A stretch of DNA of 64,000 bases from Stenomitos frigidus ULC18 (GCF_003003795.1 NZ_PVWK01000014.1:1-64000); one strand, 5' to 3'. Numbered from the stretch's first letter, positions 17,760-27,322 are shown. Notes: a model not told the origin generated them from the sequence alone. Numbers and translations: made by a program.

Positions 17760-19763
17760 TCATGCTAGCGTCGCGCTTGGGGTGTCACGATTGTGCCCGT
17801 CAGGAGGTACTGCGTCGGTGCTGCTGCCCGTTTCAGCCGGTGGGTTTGTCTCACGCGACGGCAGCCAGATCCGGAACGTACTGCCTTTGCCAAGCGTCGA
17901 TTGAAACGAAACGGTGCCACCATGCAGTTCGGCAAAGCGTTTGGTGAGTGCTAAACCTAAGCCAGTGCCTTCGTGTCTGCGCGTTAGTGACGAATCGACC
18001 TGCTGAAAGGGGCGAAATAAGAGATGCCACCGTTCGGGTGGAATGCCAATCCCAGAATCGGCAACTTCAAGGCAGAGATAGGGCGTGTTGGCATTGACAG
18101 GGCTGCGATCGGGCCGAGCATCCTGTTCTAGTTGATGACCATAGCCAATGCGACTGGTAAGTTTCACCTGTCCACCCTCTGGCGTAAATTTCACCGCATT
18201 AGACAGCAGGTTGATGACCATCTGACTTACCCGCAGTTTGTCCATTTGCACCGCATTGAGATGGGTGTCAATCTCTTCAGAAAGCAAGATATGCTTGTTC
18301 TCGGCGGCGGGACGCATCATTCTGAGACATTCCTGGCAGAGATCCTGAATCAATACCGACTGCAGATTGAGTTCTAGCTTGCCAGCTTCAATCTTGGCAA
18401 TACTCAGTAGATCTTCGATGATTTCCAGCAGATGAATGGCTGATTTGTCTGCCTGTTGCAGCAGGTCTAGTTCTTCTTCACGGCTGTCGCAATAGCCATC
18501 TTTAATCAGACGAATGCAGCCAATAATCGCATTCAGGGGTGTTCGCAGTTCGTGAGATGTGGTGGCTAGAAATTCGCTCTTTAACTGGTTAGCAGCTTGG
18601 GCTTCCTGCCAGGCGGCTTCTAGCTCTTCCGCCCGTTCTTCAAGACGCTGCACCATGTTGTCGAGCGCGCCAGCCAACTGGTTGATTTCTTTAATTTTGA
18701 AGTCTTTGGGTGCCTGACCAGCTGGCTGGCGTTGATGGATGTGGAGGGCATAGCCGCCGAGCTGTTCAAGCGGTCGTGCCAGATCACGGGCAATGTAGAT
18801 GGTTGCTAACAAGTTTGCACCGAGCAGTCCTAAGGTGAGAATCAGGAGGACTTGCTTGATATCTTCTAGTCCAGAGAGTGCATTTTCGAGTGGGGCGACA
18901 GCGAGCACAACCCAGGTGCGGCTCTCACCAGGGGTCACAGACAGTTGAATACGGTTGTAGCCAGCCAGCCATTCGGTATTGCTGTCTTCAAAGAAAAGTA
19001 AGTTGAAAAAGTCTTCTTTACCCGCGATCGCGCTGTTGACGATAGCTTGCAGGCGCTCAGAGTCAGCTTCTTGCTGAATATTACGACCAATGCGATCGGC
19101 TTTCGGGTGAGCCAGGATGGTGCCATCCTCGTCAATGACCACCGTATAGCCAGACAACGATCCCGGTTGGCTCGTTTCCTGGCGGTAGGCTGCCCATTGA
19201 ATGCTCAACGCATAGCGCAACCGCCCAAACGAGTCGTACACAGGTGCGCTAAACACCAGATCAAGCTGCCGTAGGGGAGTGGATGGTTTTGCCACTCTAG
19301 TCTGAGTGACAGGCGAAACCCGGACACTAGAGAGCGGAGCACGCATCACCTGACTCTGCGCCGACCAGAGGTTATCGAGTACCTGGCTGATTGAGCGGTT
19401 GCCACAGGTCGTGCCATCAATTTGTCCGGTTTGGACGTTAATCAACTGGACACATTGGACGCCCTTCGGCAGCCAGCGATTGATACGGGTGACAAACTCC
19501 TGCGCGTCCTGGGATTGGTCAAGCCTGGTTGAAAAATCTTCGCTAGCAGACACCAGGTTCGATCGCATCACCTCGATCAGGTCGCGAATGTTCTCCCCTT
19601 TTCTGACAGCGCTCTCGGTCAAGTTTTGGCGAGCTGTTTCTAACATGCTAGAGCGCATTTTTTTGTACGCTACCAGTTCACCCGTCAGCAAGACAGGAAT
19701 GCTCAACAACAAAATTCGCGACAAGAGGATGCGGCGAAACGAAGACTGACCTGGTTTAGCCAT
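17760..19763 (-). CDS. Membrane sensor histidine kinase
   Basis: This 667-residue kinase has TM1 at about residues 12-32, an extracytoplasmic double-Cache-like sensor domain (about 35-285, ending near the PGESRTWVVLAVAP strand), TM2 at about 300-320 (VLLILTLGLLGANLLATIYI), a HAMP-like region, and a coiled-coil linker rich in Glu/Ala. Next come a HisKA H-box (SHELRTPLNAIIG) and a HATPase_c domain with N box (NLLSNAVKF), G1 (DSGIGIP) and G2 (GTGLGL). The C-terminal 30 residues are disordered. No response regulator gene is adjacent. The ATG at 19763 is chosen because the frame before it only offers a TTG. It ends facing rnc. Confidence 0.88.
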   Translation of the reverse strand: MAKPGQSSFRRILLSRILLLSIPVLLTGELVAYKKMRSSMLETARQNLTESAVRKGENIRDLIEVMRSNLVSASEDFSTRLDQSQDAQEFVTRINRWLPKGVQCVQLINVQTGQIDGTTCGNRSISQVLDNLWSAQSQVMRAPLSSVRVSPVTQTRVAKPSTPLRQLDLVFSAPVYDSFGRLRYALSIQWAAYRQETSQPGSLSGYTVVIDEDGTILAHPKADRIGRNIQQEADSERLQAIVNSAIAGKEDFFNLLFFEDSNTEWLAGYNRIQLSVTPGESRTWVVLAVAPLENALSGLEDIKQVLLILTLGLLGANLLATIYIARDLARPLEQLGGYALHIHQRQPAGQAPKDFKIKEINQLAGALDNMVQRLEERAEELEAAWQEAQAANQLKSEFLATTSHELRTPLNAIIGCIRLIKDGYCDSREEELDLLQQADKSAIHLLEIIEDLLSIAKIEAGKLELNLQSVLIQDLCQECLRMMRPAAENKHILLSEEIDTHLNAVQMDKLRVSQMVINLLSNAVKFTPEGGQVKLTSRIGYGHQLEQDARPDRSPVNANTPYLCLEVADSGIGIPPERWHLLFRPFQQVDSSLTRRHEGTGLGLALTKRFAELHGGTVSFQSTLGKGSTFRIWLPSRETNPPAETGSSTDAVPPDGHNRDTPSATLA

Positions 19764-19943
19764 AGGACGTTTAAACTGAAATGCGATACCCAATAGCAAC
19801 CATGATCAACCGAAGACTGCTCTGCCCTTTCACACCCATCCATGTATGCGGCGATCGCCAGACGATCGTCTAATGATGCAGCTAAACTGCTATGAGAAAA
19901 GAACTATCCACAATTATTACAACGGTTGTACCGATTATTCTAG

Positions 19944-20678
19944 TTGGAAGCCGATTTAAACATCAAATCCGAGGCTGCTGATGGCCGGGGCGATCGCCCC
20001 AAAACCACGGTCATTCTGGCAATGAGCGTGGATGGCAAGATTGCTGACGTGAGCCGTGCTGCTGCTCGCTTTGGGTCTGCTCAAGACAAGGCTCATCTAG
20101 AACGACAGGTCGCCCTGGCGGATGGTGTTTTGCTGGGGGCAGGCACATTAAGAGCCTATGGCACAACGCTACGGGTGCAGCAGCCAGCATTGGTAACGCA
20201 GCGCCAGCAACAAGGTAAACCATCCCAGCCCGTGCAGATTGTCTGTTCGCGATCGGCCGTCATTTCTCCCCAACTCCCCTTTTTTCGGCAGACTGTACCC
20301 CGTTGGCTGCTCACAACAACCGTAGGCGCGCAAGGCTGGCAAGACGGAGACTCCTTTGAGCGCATTCTAACGGTAGAGACTGCTGCCGGAGACATTGATT
20401 GGCAAGCCGCATTCCGTCAACTGTGGGGTTTTGGACTTCGCCAGCTTGCCGTGCTGGGCGGCGGCACCTTAGTTGGTTCCCTACTGGAGGCAAACTTGCT
20501 GGATGAATGCTGGCTGACGGTTTGCCCACTGCTGTTAGGCGGAGCCAGTGCGCCAACCCCGATCGATGGGCCTGGACTGATGGCAGAACTGGCACCCCGA
20601 TTGCAACTTTTGGACGTGAGCACGATCGACGATGAAGTGTTTTTACACTACAGGGTGAGAAAAGTAAGAAAGTTTTGA
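19944..20678 (+). CDS. RibD C-terminal-type reductase
   Basis: This 244-residue protein of the dihydrofolate-reductase-like RibD C-terminal family carries out NADPH-dependent reduction of a pyrimidine (riboflavin path) or a related substrate. It starts the fold with TTVILAMSVDGKIAD; GVLLGAGTLRAYG and LAVLGGGTLVGSLLEANLLDE are typical family segments. The deaminase domain of full RibD is absent, so this is a stand-alone reductase. The start is a TTG at 19944; the first 18 residues are not conserved in the family, and no ATG precedes the core. Confidence 0.8.
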   Translation: MEADLNIKSEAADGRGDRPKTTVILAMSVDGKIADVSRAAARFGSAQDKAHLERQVALADGVLLGAGTLRAYGTTLRVQQPALVTQRQQQGKPSQPVQIVCSRSAVISPQLPFFRQTVPRWLLTTTVGAQGWQDGDSFERILTVETAAGDIDWQAAFRQLWGFGLRQLAVLGGGTLVGSLLEANLLDECWLTVCPLLLGGASAPTPIDGPGLMAELAPRLQLLDVSTIDDEVFLHYRVRKVRKF

Positions 20679-20895
20679 GTTTTGAGTTTTGAGTAGCGCT
20701 GAGTTCTTCGGACTCGCTTCACGTTTCTTGTCTGCCAAAGACTTTACGTGCCGCTGCCCTAGAGAGTTTTGAGTTTTGCAAGCGCTCTCCTCTGCTCCCC
20801 CTGCCTCCCCTACCTCCTCTGCCCCATCTCCTCTTGCCCCTCCCCACGCCCTAATCCCCAATCCCCAATCCCCACCCCTCACTCATCCGCCACAT
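20664..20895. repeat. Heptamer field with palindromic core
   Basis: TTTTGAG units run over the end of the RibD-like gene, followed by a divergent palindromic core with GTAGCGCTGAGTTC, then TTTTGAG again and C-rich tracts (CCCCTGCC-type and AATCCCC units). The whole gap up to the DUF482 gene is simple-sequence DNA. Confidence 0.75.
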
Positions 20896-20929
20896 GTATT
20901 ACGCTATATGAAGTCCTTTAAGCTCTCGT

Positions 20930-22123
20930 ATGGTGGAACCACTGAAGCCTCGCTACTCGATCGCCTGGATTAATTCTCTTGACGACGTTCCCCAAGCAGA
21001 GTGGGATGCCCTTGCGGTGCCGCTACAAACGCCCTTCTTTGAATGGGAGTGGTTGCACAACATGGAAACATCGGGCAGCACCACCGCTGAGTCGGGCTGG
21101 TTGCCCAACCATTTAACCATCTGGCGAGACCGCAACCTCATTGCGACTGCACCCCTTTATGTGAAAGGGCACAGCTACGGTGAGTTTGTCTTTGATCACC
21201 AGTGGGCGGATGTAGCAGCGCGTTTGGGTGTTGAGTATTACCCGAAGCTGCTGGGCATGTCACCCTTTACGCCCGCAGAAGGCTACCGCTTTTTGATGGC
21301 ACCGGGAGAAGATGAGGACGAACTGACGGGTATCATGGTGAGCGCGATCGATCAGTTTTGCGTGCGCAATAATCTTTCGGGCTGTAATTTTCTGTATGCC
21401 GATCCAGAGTGGCGCTTAACGATGGAGCGTCATGGCTTTCTGAGTTGGCTGCATCACAGCTTTATCTGGCAAAATCAGGACTATGAGACCTTTGACGACT
21501 ATTTGGGTGCGTTCAACGCGAATCAACGTCGCAACATCAAGCGCGAACGTAAAGCCGTTGAAAAAGCGGGACTAACCATTCGTACATTGACCGGTGACAA
21601 CATCCCACAAGCCCTATTCCCCTTGATGTACAGCTTTTACAGCGATACCTGCGACAAGTTTGGCTGGTGGGGCAGTAAATACCTGACTCCCAGTTTTTTT
21701 GAGCAACTCTATCCCAACTATCGCGATCGCGTAGTCTTTGTTGCTGCCTATGAGGAAAAGAGTCCCCAGCCGATCGGGATGTCCTTTTGCCTCACGAAAG
21801 GCACTAATCTTTACGGGCGCTACTGGGGTTCATTTCAGGATATCGACTGTCTCCACTTTGACGCCTGCTACTACACGCCGATCGAATGGGCAATTTCAAA
21901 GGGTATCAAAACCTTCGATCCTGGCGCAGGTGGACGGCATAAAAAACGGCGCGGCTTCCCGGCAACTCCCAACCATTCACTCCATCGCTTCTATGATCCT
22001 CGATTGGCTCAGGTGTTTCGTTCTTACATCGGTCAAGTGAATGATATGGAACAGCGGGAAATGGATGCAATCAATCAGGGCTTGCCGTTTAAGCAGGATG
22101 AGGCTGAACCAGAGTGTAAGTAG
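20930..22123 (+). CDS. DUF482/FemAB-like acyltransferase family protein
   Basis: This 397-residue protein has a GNAT-related fold of the DUF482 (FemAB_like) type. Typical features are TPFFEWEWLHNME near the N-terminus, the NANQRRNIKRERKAVEKAG block at about residues 200-218, and the end section FDPGAGGRHKKRRGFPATPN. Family members are predicted to transfer acyl or aminoacyl groups; the substrate is unknown. It starts with ATG at 20930 within a short leader. It has no TM helix and is probably cytoplasmic. Confidence 0.82.
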   Translation: MVEPLKPRYSIAWINSLDDVPQAEWDALAVPLQTPFFEWEWLHNMETSGSTTAESGWLPNHLTIWRDRNLIATAPLYVKGHSYGEFVFDHQWADVAARLGVEYYPKLLGMSPFTPAEGYRFLMAPGEDEDELTGIMVSAIDQFCVRNNLSGCNFLYADPEWRLTMERHGFLSWLHHSFIWQNQDYETFDDYLGAFNANQRRNIKRERKAVEKAGLTIRTLTGDNIPQALFPLMYSFYSDTCDKFGWWGSKYLTPSFFEQLYPNYRDRVVFVAAYEEKSPQPIGMSFCLTKGTNLYGRYWGSFQDIDCLHFDACYYTPIEWAISKGIKTFDPGAGGRHKKRRGFPATPNHSLHRFYDPRLAQVFRSYIGQVNDMEQREMDAINQGLPFKQDEAEPECK

Positions 22124-22239
22124 AGAAAGTCAGGAGTCAAGAGTCAGCGATATTTATGTCGATACGCTTTTACTGAAGCGTGATTAGCAAGTTACCGAAA
22201 GCAGCTTAATGAGCCTTTCGATCACCCTGCAAAGAATGC

Positions 22240-23058
22240 TCAGAAGTGCCAGCGTCCTTGCCCCTTCGTCGGTGTCTTCCAATCAACGTGCCTTTCATCG
22301 GTGCTCCATTCGAGCGTAAGTGGTTCTTGTCTACAAAGCCAACCCGAATGCTCAAGGTCGCCCAAGTCTTTTCTAAACATTGATCCATTAAAGTAGGCAC
22401 GGCTAATATACATGCCTGCAAAGTCTCCATCATCATTCTCATAGTCTTCAACCACGATCGATCGCTGACCACTCGGAGACAGATAGCGTTTAGAACACAG
22501 CGCATCGCCTGGACTGCTGTGGAATAGGCTCAGCACGAAAGCAAGTAAAGTCATTGAGCTGACCGCTTGCAACACATAGACGGCTCGTTCAACAGACTTG
22601 GGTAAAGCTGCCTGGTTGAGCGCAGAGACAACCCAATGGAAGAACAAGACCAGGGCAGTGTAACCGGAAATAATGCTTACCAAGCTTCCAATCATAGAAA
22701 GGCTGTGATGCCAGTCGTTCGCGGGCAAGACCTGTGACAGAACTGAATAACCAATCAATAAGATGATCCACAACACGAGCGGCAAACAGCCTGTGGCTAA
22801 GAACAAGATTGGTAAAAGCAGCAAGAGTAGCCGAGCGTGCCAGGGAGATCGGATGGCTCCAAAGAACCTGTATAAAGCAAGTTGCTTCACTCTGACAATA
22901 AAGGCAGACAATAGAACAACAGCGACACTACCAACGATAGGGGTAGCGCGCAAGTTCCAAAGCGTGCCTGAAAAACTGTAGCCACTGAGAATCATGAGCC
23001 AGAAGACCAGGTTGAAATGGGCGACTAAGCTCAGCAGGACGATTGAAAGCTTCTGCAT
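22240..23058 (-). CDS. Multi-pass membrane protein of unknown function
   Basis: This 272-residue protein has about five TM helices (about residues 5-25, 38-58, 72-108, 125-150 and 165-185), then a soluble C-terminal domain of about 85 residues that contains LSPSGQRSIVVEDYENDDGD and ends in WSTDERHVDWKTPTKGQGRW. The ending looks like a small beta-rich domain. I do not recognise the family. It diverges from mobA across a 96-nt gap. The ATG at 23058 is clear. Confidence 0.65.
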   Translation of the reverse strand: MQKLSIVLLSLVAHFNLVFWLMILSGYSFSGTLWNLRATPIVGSVAVVLLSAFIVRVKQLALYRFFGAIRSPWHARLLLLLLPILFLATGCLPLVLWIILLIGYSVLSQVLPANDWHHSLSMIGSLVSIISGYTALVLFFHWVVSALNQAALPKSVERAVYVLQAVSSMTLLAFVLSLFHSSPGDALCSKRYLSPSGQRSIVVEDYENDDGDFAGMYISRAYFNGSMFRKDLGDLEHSGWLCRQEPLTLEWSTDERHVDWKTPTKGQGRWHF

Positions 23059-23154
23059 GGTTGACCGTCTGCGACTGGTGCAGTTGAATCAATCGTCTCG
23101 ATTCTATGCCGAGAGTTTGGCAATGGTTCTAATGATGAAGGCGGTGTGAACTTG

Positions 23155-23766
23155 ATGGCATCTTTAGCCGCGATCGTCCTCGCAGGTGGGCAAAGCAAGC
23201 GTATGGGACGAGACAAAGCGCTGCTTGACATTGAAGGGATTCCCCTACTCCGGCGAGTCTGCCATGTGGCGCTGCAATGTACGCCGATCGTTGACGTCAT
23301 TACCTTCCAGCCAGAACAGTATCGCGCGATCGTGCCAGCCACCTGTCACCTACTTCAGGAACACGCGTTACCAGGGGCGACGACGCCTCACGGCCCACTT
23401 GTTGGGTTCGCTCAAGCGCTAGAGACAATGCAACGAGACGGTGTGCAGACCGAATGGGTGCTGCTGCTGGCGTGTGATCTGCCTCGGTTGTCAGGTGAAA
23501 CACTGCAACAGTGGGTCAAGGAACTAGATCATGCAGAAGACGCGGTGGCTCTCCTCCCTAAGTCATCAAAAGGCTGGGAACCGCTCTGTGGCTTCTACCG
23601 AACCAGTTGTTTGAAGAGTTTAAGGGCAGCGATCGAGCGAGGCGATCGATCCTTCCAACGCTGGCTTGCCCAAGAATACGTGAAAGAACTCCCTATAGAA
23701 AACCAGTCAATGCTCTTCAACTGCAACACACCGCAAGATTTGGAGAGAGTGGGAAGTGAAGGGTAA
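23155..23766 (+). CDS. mobA: Molybdenum cofactor guanylyltransferase
   Basis: MobA attaches GMP from GTP to molybdopterin, making Mo-MGD. The nucleotide-binding signature LAGGQSKRMGRDKALL (residues about 8-23) is complete, and LLLACDLPRLS carries the metal-binding Asp of the family. At 203 residues it has normal length. An alternative GTG at 23146 adds three residues; the ATG is preferred, though the GAAGG at about 23138 fits the GTG better. moeA lies 5.3 kb downstream on the same strand, so two Moco genes share the area without being in one operon. Confidence 0.88.
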   Translation: MASLAAIVLAGGQSKRMGRDKALLDIEGIPLLRRVCHVALQCTPIVDVITFQPEQYRAIVPATCHLLQEHALPGATTPHGPLVGFAQALETMQRDGVQTEWVLLLACDLPRLSGETLQQWVKELDHAEDAVALLPKSSKGWEPLCGFYRTSCLKSLRAAIERGDRSFQRWLAQEYVKELPIENQSMLFNCNTPQDLERVGSEG

Positions 23767-23774
23767 GGAGAGAG

Positions 23775-23886
23775 CTTTGAGTTTTGAGTAGCGCTTTGCG
23801 CCGCTACGCTAGAGAGTTTTGAGTTTCTAAGAGGAGCTTTGAGTTACCTTTTACCACTGATCACTAACCACTGACCACTGACCACT
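23775..23886. repeat. Heptamer field with palindromic core
   Basis: TTTTGAG units flank GTAGCGCTTTGCGCCGCTAC, whose arms GTAGCG and CGCTAC are complementary. CCACTGA units follow (TGACCACTGACCACTG). This composite fills the gap between the ends of mobA and the ABC-2 permease. Confidence 0.8.
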
Positions 23887-23901
23887 GCCTCCTTCTAACA
23901 C

Positions 23902-24693
23902 CTAACTCGACGCGCTGGTATAAAAGCGAAGCGCAAACCGCCAGAACGCAGCGGAGGCAAAGAGAAGCGCGATCGCCAACAGCCCTGCTGCCAGCGTCCA
24001 ACCCCATTCACCACGACCAAGAATCACTTCTGCTGGAACGGTGGTCAGAAAAGCGACGGGCACCACAAACGTAAAGAAAAAACGGTATGCCGTGGGATAT
24101 GCCGCCATTGGGTAGCGTCCGGCTTCCAGCAAACCGCGCAGGACTTCGGTCACGTTGTAGATTTTGACGAACCAGATGCTCATCGCGCCGAGGATAAACC
24201 AGAGGCTGTAAAGCGTGAGAAAGCCAAAGGCGATAGGCACTAGGCTCAGCAGATAATCACTCCATTGCAGGTTCAATCGCGCCCCTGCATAGCCGACGAC
24301 AACTAGCCCAAACACCAGATCCGGCACGCCCCACGGTGAGAGGGTATGGGTTGAAAGCCAGAACTGTGAGCTAATCGGCTTCAGCAACACAAAATCCAGC
24401 GTGCCCTGCTGAATATGGCGTACAATGCGGTTCAAATTGGGTGCCAGGAAGGTACTGGAGAACCCTTGCAGGATGGTGAACACGCCCAGCACAACTAACG
24501 CCTGTTCCCAACTCCAGCGTTGAAACGAGTAGCCCGTGCGGTAGAACAGAAACAGCCCAAACAGGCTTCCGGCCAGCCCACCCAAACTGCTGAGCGCTGC
24601 TAACAAAAAGTTCAATCGATATTCCAGTTCTGCCGCGATCGCCGTTGCCCAAAACAACCGCAACACGTTGAAATAACGTCTTATTGTGTACAT
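23902..24693 (-). CDS. ABC-2 family transporter permease
   Basis: This 263-residue permease of the DUF990/ABC-2 type has about six TM helices. It starts MYTIRRYFNVLRLFW and carries the family segment QGTLDFVLLKPISSQFW near residue 95. The ATG at 24693 is preceded by a good Shine-Dalgarno sequence (GGAGGG, 7 nt away), which decides it over the longer open frame to 24882. The matching ATPase and second permease are not next to it, so they must be encoded elsewhere. The substrate is unknown. Confidence 0.85.
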   Translation of the reverse strand: MYTIRRYFNVLRLFWATAIAAELEYRLNFLLAALSSLGGLAGSLFGLFLFYRTGYSFQRWSWEQALVVLGVFTILQGFSSTFLAPNLNRIVRHIQQGTLDFVLLKPISSQFWLSTHTLSPWGVPDLVFGLVVVGYAGARLNLQWSDYLLSLVPIAFGFLTLYSLWFILGAMSIWFVKIYNVTEVLRGLLEAGRYPMAAYPTAYRFFFTFVVPVAFLTTVPAEVILGRGEWGWTLAAGLLAIALLFASAAFWRFALRFYTSASS

Positions 24694-24931
24694 TGAGAAC
24701 CCTCCGTGGCTGGCAGCGGCTGCCCAATAAAAGCAAACCTTAGGGGCGGTATAGCCTTGACAAGAGCGAACTGCCCCTACAGGAATCTTAGCAACAGATG
24801 CGTTGCTAGCATGAGAGCCATAGGAGATTCCACCCGGAAAACAACATCGCCGATCGATTCGGTTGCAGGGGGATGATGGCACTCAATGGGCATCGCCATA
24901 TCCCTATACGGAGTTTGCATGCTTGGAGTTA
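24694..24931. other. Upstream region of the ABC-2 permease
   Basis: It contains the permease promoter and a weak inverted repeat (TAGGGGC near 24743 facing GCCCCTA near 24773), a relic of the GTAGGGGC-type palindrome found elsewhere in this window. No gene is seen. Confidence 0.4.
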
Positions 24932-25065
24932 GGCCTTGTCAAAAAATAACTGCATACTTTTGGATTAGCGATCAGCTATCAGCCATCAGCGGTCAGCTTT
25001 TCTCCAATGGCTGACCGCTGACCGCTGACCGCTACAGTCCATGACGTTATTTCTTTACAGCCCCT
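24932..25065. mobile_element. MITE-1, copy 2 (134 bp, inverted relative to copy 1)
   Basis: The end GGGGCTGTAAAGAAATAAC and the stretch AACTGCATACTTTTGGATTA match copy 1 at 8594-8720 when reverse-complemented. TA flanks the element at 24930-24931 and 25066-25067. The core again consists of inverted GGTCAGC/TATCAGC heptamers, with one or two more units than in copy 1. Confidence 0.75.
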
Positions 25066-25115
25066 TAGTTCACTCGAAAGCCTTAGCGCAGCTAAACTGC
25101 AGGTCATTGTCCCTA

Positions 25116-25823
25116 CTATTTGAGTAGACGCTGACGACTGCGGCGGGCACTTGTTTTCATCTCTCTCGCTACAGGTTTCTGCTTGACCAATAGCGGGAGG
25201 ACAGAGAGCAGCGTCAACACGCCCAGCGCCAAAAAAAACGGTCGCCGATCGCCCCCGCTCAAGGCCTCTTTACCCGCTACGCCCAGCCAGGTATTGGCGA
25301 TCGTCAGGGGAATAATGCCAAAGAAGGTACCGATCGTATAAGTCTTGAGGTCAACAGGCGTTAAACCAAACAGAAAGTTGACAAGGCTGAAGGGAGACAA
25401 TGGCGTAAAGCGCACCGCCAGAATAAAGTTCATGGGTCGGTGGGTCATCGCCTGATTGATCCGTTGCAACAGTGCCTTCTGCCCAAAGCGTTGAGAGGCC
25501 CAATCGTGCAGCAAATGTCGTGCTAGCAGGAAAGCGCCAACGGCTCCCAGAGTGGCACCAATGAGCGACCATAGCGAGCCCCAGTACAAGCCGAAGACCG
25601 CACCACCCGCGATCGTCGATACATTGCCAGGAAAGCCCAAGGTTGTAATGATCGCAAACCCCACGATAAAAAACAACGCCGCATAGGGGCCCAGGTGATT
25701 GAGTTCCATCACCAGAAACGCCTGATTAAACAGCAAATTGACTGGGGTATACAAACAAATTAACGCCACCACGAAGACGGCAACAGTAATCCATAAAACA
25801 GTCTTGTAGGTTCTTAGCGGCAT
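25116..25823 (-). CDS. TVP38/TMEM64 family membrane protein
   Basis: This 235-residue DedA-superfamily (SNARE-associated/VTT domain) protein has an N-terminal TM (about residues 9-29), then the family core with GFPGNVSTIAGGAVFG and a re-entrant-loop region, and RFTPLSPFSLVNFLFGL at about 143-160. Further TM helices lie at about 165-185 and 195-215. The family is thought to act in membrane lipid or ion homeostasis. The ATG is at 25823. It stands alone on its strand, with MITE-1 just past its stop. Confidence 0.85.
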   Translation of the reverse strand: MPLRTYKTVLWITVAVFVVALICLYTPVNLLFNQAFLVMELNHLGPYAALFFIVGFAIITTLGFPGNVSTIAGGAVFGLYWGSLWSLIGATLGAVGAFLLARHLLHDWASQRFGQKALLQRINQAMTHRPMNFILAVRFTPLSPFSLVNFLFGLTPVDLKTYTIGTFFGIIPLTIANTWLGVAGKEALSGGDRRPFFLALGVLTLLSVLPLLVKQKPVAREMKTSARRSRQRLLK

Positions 25824-25951
25824 TGGCTTCTAGCAACAGGTGTCGAATCGATCGTATGTAACCTGGCAGTACGACTTAAGACGGCTGCAAAGGTATGTGA
25901 CGTTCACTTTAAGCTAAGAACGTAACTCAAAAGAGGCAACGTTAAACCTGA

Positions 25952-27115
25952 GTGATCCATCAACCATCCCGCATGGACATCGTGCAGTCGCCGATCATCC
26001 CTGCCGTAGCAGCCATGATTCAAGAGCATCCAGGCACTATCTCACTGGGTCAGGGTGTGGTTTACTATGGCCCACCACCGGAGGCGATCGAACAAATCAC
26101 GACCTTTCTAGCGAATCCAGAGCATCACAAATATCAGGCAGTCGAGGGCATTGCATCACTATTAGAGCAGATTGCGAGCAAGCTAAAAACCGAAAACGGG
26201 ATGGCGATCGACCAGCAGCGTCAGGTTGTCGTGACCGCCGGAAGCAACATGGGGTTTCTGAATGCAGTGCTGGCAATCACCAACCCTGGCGATGAAATCA
26301 TTTTACAAACGCCATATTACTTCAATCATGAGATGGCAGTGACGATCGCAGGCTGTCATCCGATCCTCGTGGCAACCAATGAGCAATACCAACTGCGCCC
26401 AGAGGCGATCGCACAAGCCATCACTGCCCGCACACGGGCGATCGTCACCATTTCGCCGAATAACCCCACTGGCGTTGTTTATACAGAAGCAGCGTTGCGG
26501 CAAGTGAATGATCTTTGCCGCGATCATGGCCTCTATCACATCAACGATGAGGCGTATGAGTACTTTACCTATGACGGCACCCAGCACTTCTCACCAGGGT
26601 CGATCGCCGACAGCAGTGGGCACACCCTTTCGCTCTATTCACTCTCAAAAGCCTATGGTTTTGCTAGCTGGCGCATTGGCTACATGGTCATTCCAGCACA
26701 TCTCATGGCAGCCGTGATGAAAATTCAGGATACAAACGTGATTTGTCCAGCCGTAATTTCTCAGTATGCTGCAGTGGGTGCGTTGCAGGCGGGTGCTGGC
26801 TATTGTCGAGCGAAATTAGGCGCGATCGCAGCGGTTCGGCAACAGTTGCTCCATGCCTTGACTGGGATCAGCGATCGCTGCACAGTGCCGCCAAGTCATG
26901 GTGCATTCTACGTGCTGCTGAACGTTCACACAGCCATCGACGCCCTCTCATTAGTAGAACGGCTCATTCGAGAGCATGGGGTGGCAGCGATCCCAGGAAC
27001 CACGTTCGGTCTAGAAGACGGTTGTCATCTACGCGTTGCCTATGGTGCCCTTCAACCGGAAACCGCGATCGCGGGCATTGAACGACTGGTGCAAGGGCTC
27101 AAAACCATTCTGTAG
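25952..27115 (+). CDS. PLP-dependent class I/II aminotransferase
   Basis: This 387-residue fold-type I aminotransferase has the PLP lysine in SLSKAYGFASWRIGY, the conserved Asn/Pro motif ISPNNPTGVVY, the cofactor Asp/Tyr in INDEAYEYF, and the substrate-carboxylate Arg in HLRVAYG. It could be an aspartate/tyrosine-type or branched-chain aminotransferase; the substrate cannot be told. It starts with GTG at 25952 (an ATG at 25973 is also possible). The N-terminal SRMDIVQSPIIP is family-like and favours the GTG. Confidence 0.88.
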   Translation: MIHQPSRMDIVQSPIIPAVAAMIQEHPGTISLGQGVVYYGPPPEAIEQITTFLANPEHHKYQAVEGIASLLEQIASKLKTENGMAIDQQRQVVVTAGSNMGFLNAVLAITNPGDEIILQTPYYFNHEMAVTIAGCHPILVATNEQYQLRPEAIAQAITARTRAIVTISPNNPTGVVYTEAALRQVNDLCRDHGLYHINDEAYEYFTYDGTQHFSPGSIADSSGHTLSLYSLSKAYGFASWRIGYMVIPAHLMAAVMKIQDTNVICPAVISQYAAVGALQAGAGYCRAKLGAIAAVRQQLLHALTGISDRCTVPPSHGAFYVLLNVHTAIDALSLVERLIREHGVAAIPGTTFGLEDGCHLRVAYGALQPETAIAGIERLVQGLKTIL

Positions 27116-27208
27116 GGCAACGCGTCTCTGTCTATGGTTGGCGTCCTACAGAATCTTGTAGCCTACAGAATTTTGCTTGTGCTCCACAGATAAGCTTTTC
27201 TCGCCAGA
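27116..27208. repeat. Duplicated CTACAGAAT motif after the aminotransferase
   Basis: CTACAGAAT occurs twice within 30 bp (about 27147 and 27168), with an inverted partial copy, resembling half of the ATTCTGTAGGGCC palindrome found at 61584. It may be a degraded dispersed repeat or terminator. The rest of the gap is MITE-2. Confidence 0.4.
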
Positions 27209-27322
27209 TATAGCTGTTGTCACAAAGCTTAGGACATTGGGATCAAAGGGGGAGTGGGGGCGTGCCCCCAGCCAGGGGTTCCACCCCTGCACCCCGTCCT
27301 AACCAGTATGGCTATAGCTATA
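27209..27322. mobile_element. MITE-2, copy 1 (114 bp)
   Basis: Imperfect 27-bp terminal inverted repeats begin TATAGCTGTTG and TATAGCTATAG, and both end in TTAGGAC. Inside, GGGGGCGTGCCCCC and GGGGTTCCACCCC form two hairpins. A copy differing at only a few bases lies inverted at 51673-51787. There is no ORF. TA lies at each outer edge. Confidence 0.8.

Noticed and set aside
19944-20678. Full bifunctional ribD
   Set aside because: Only the reductase half is present. There is no HAE/PCxxC deaminase motif upstream.
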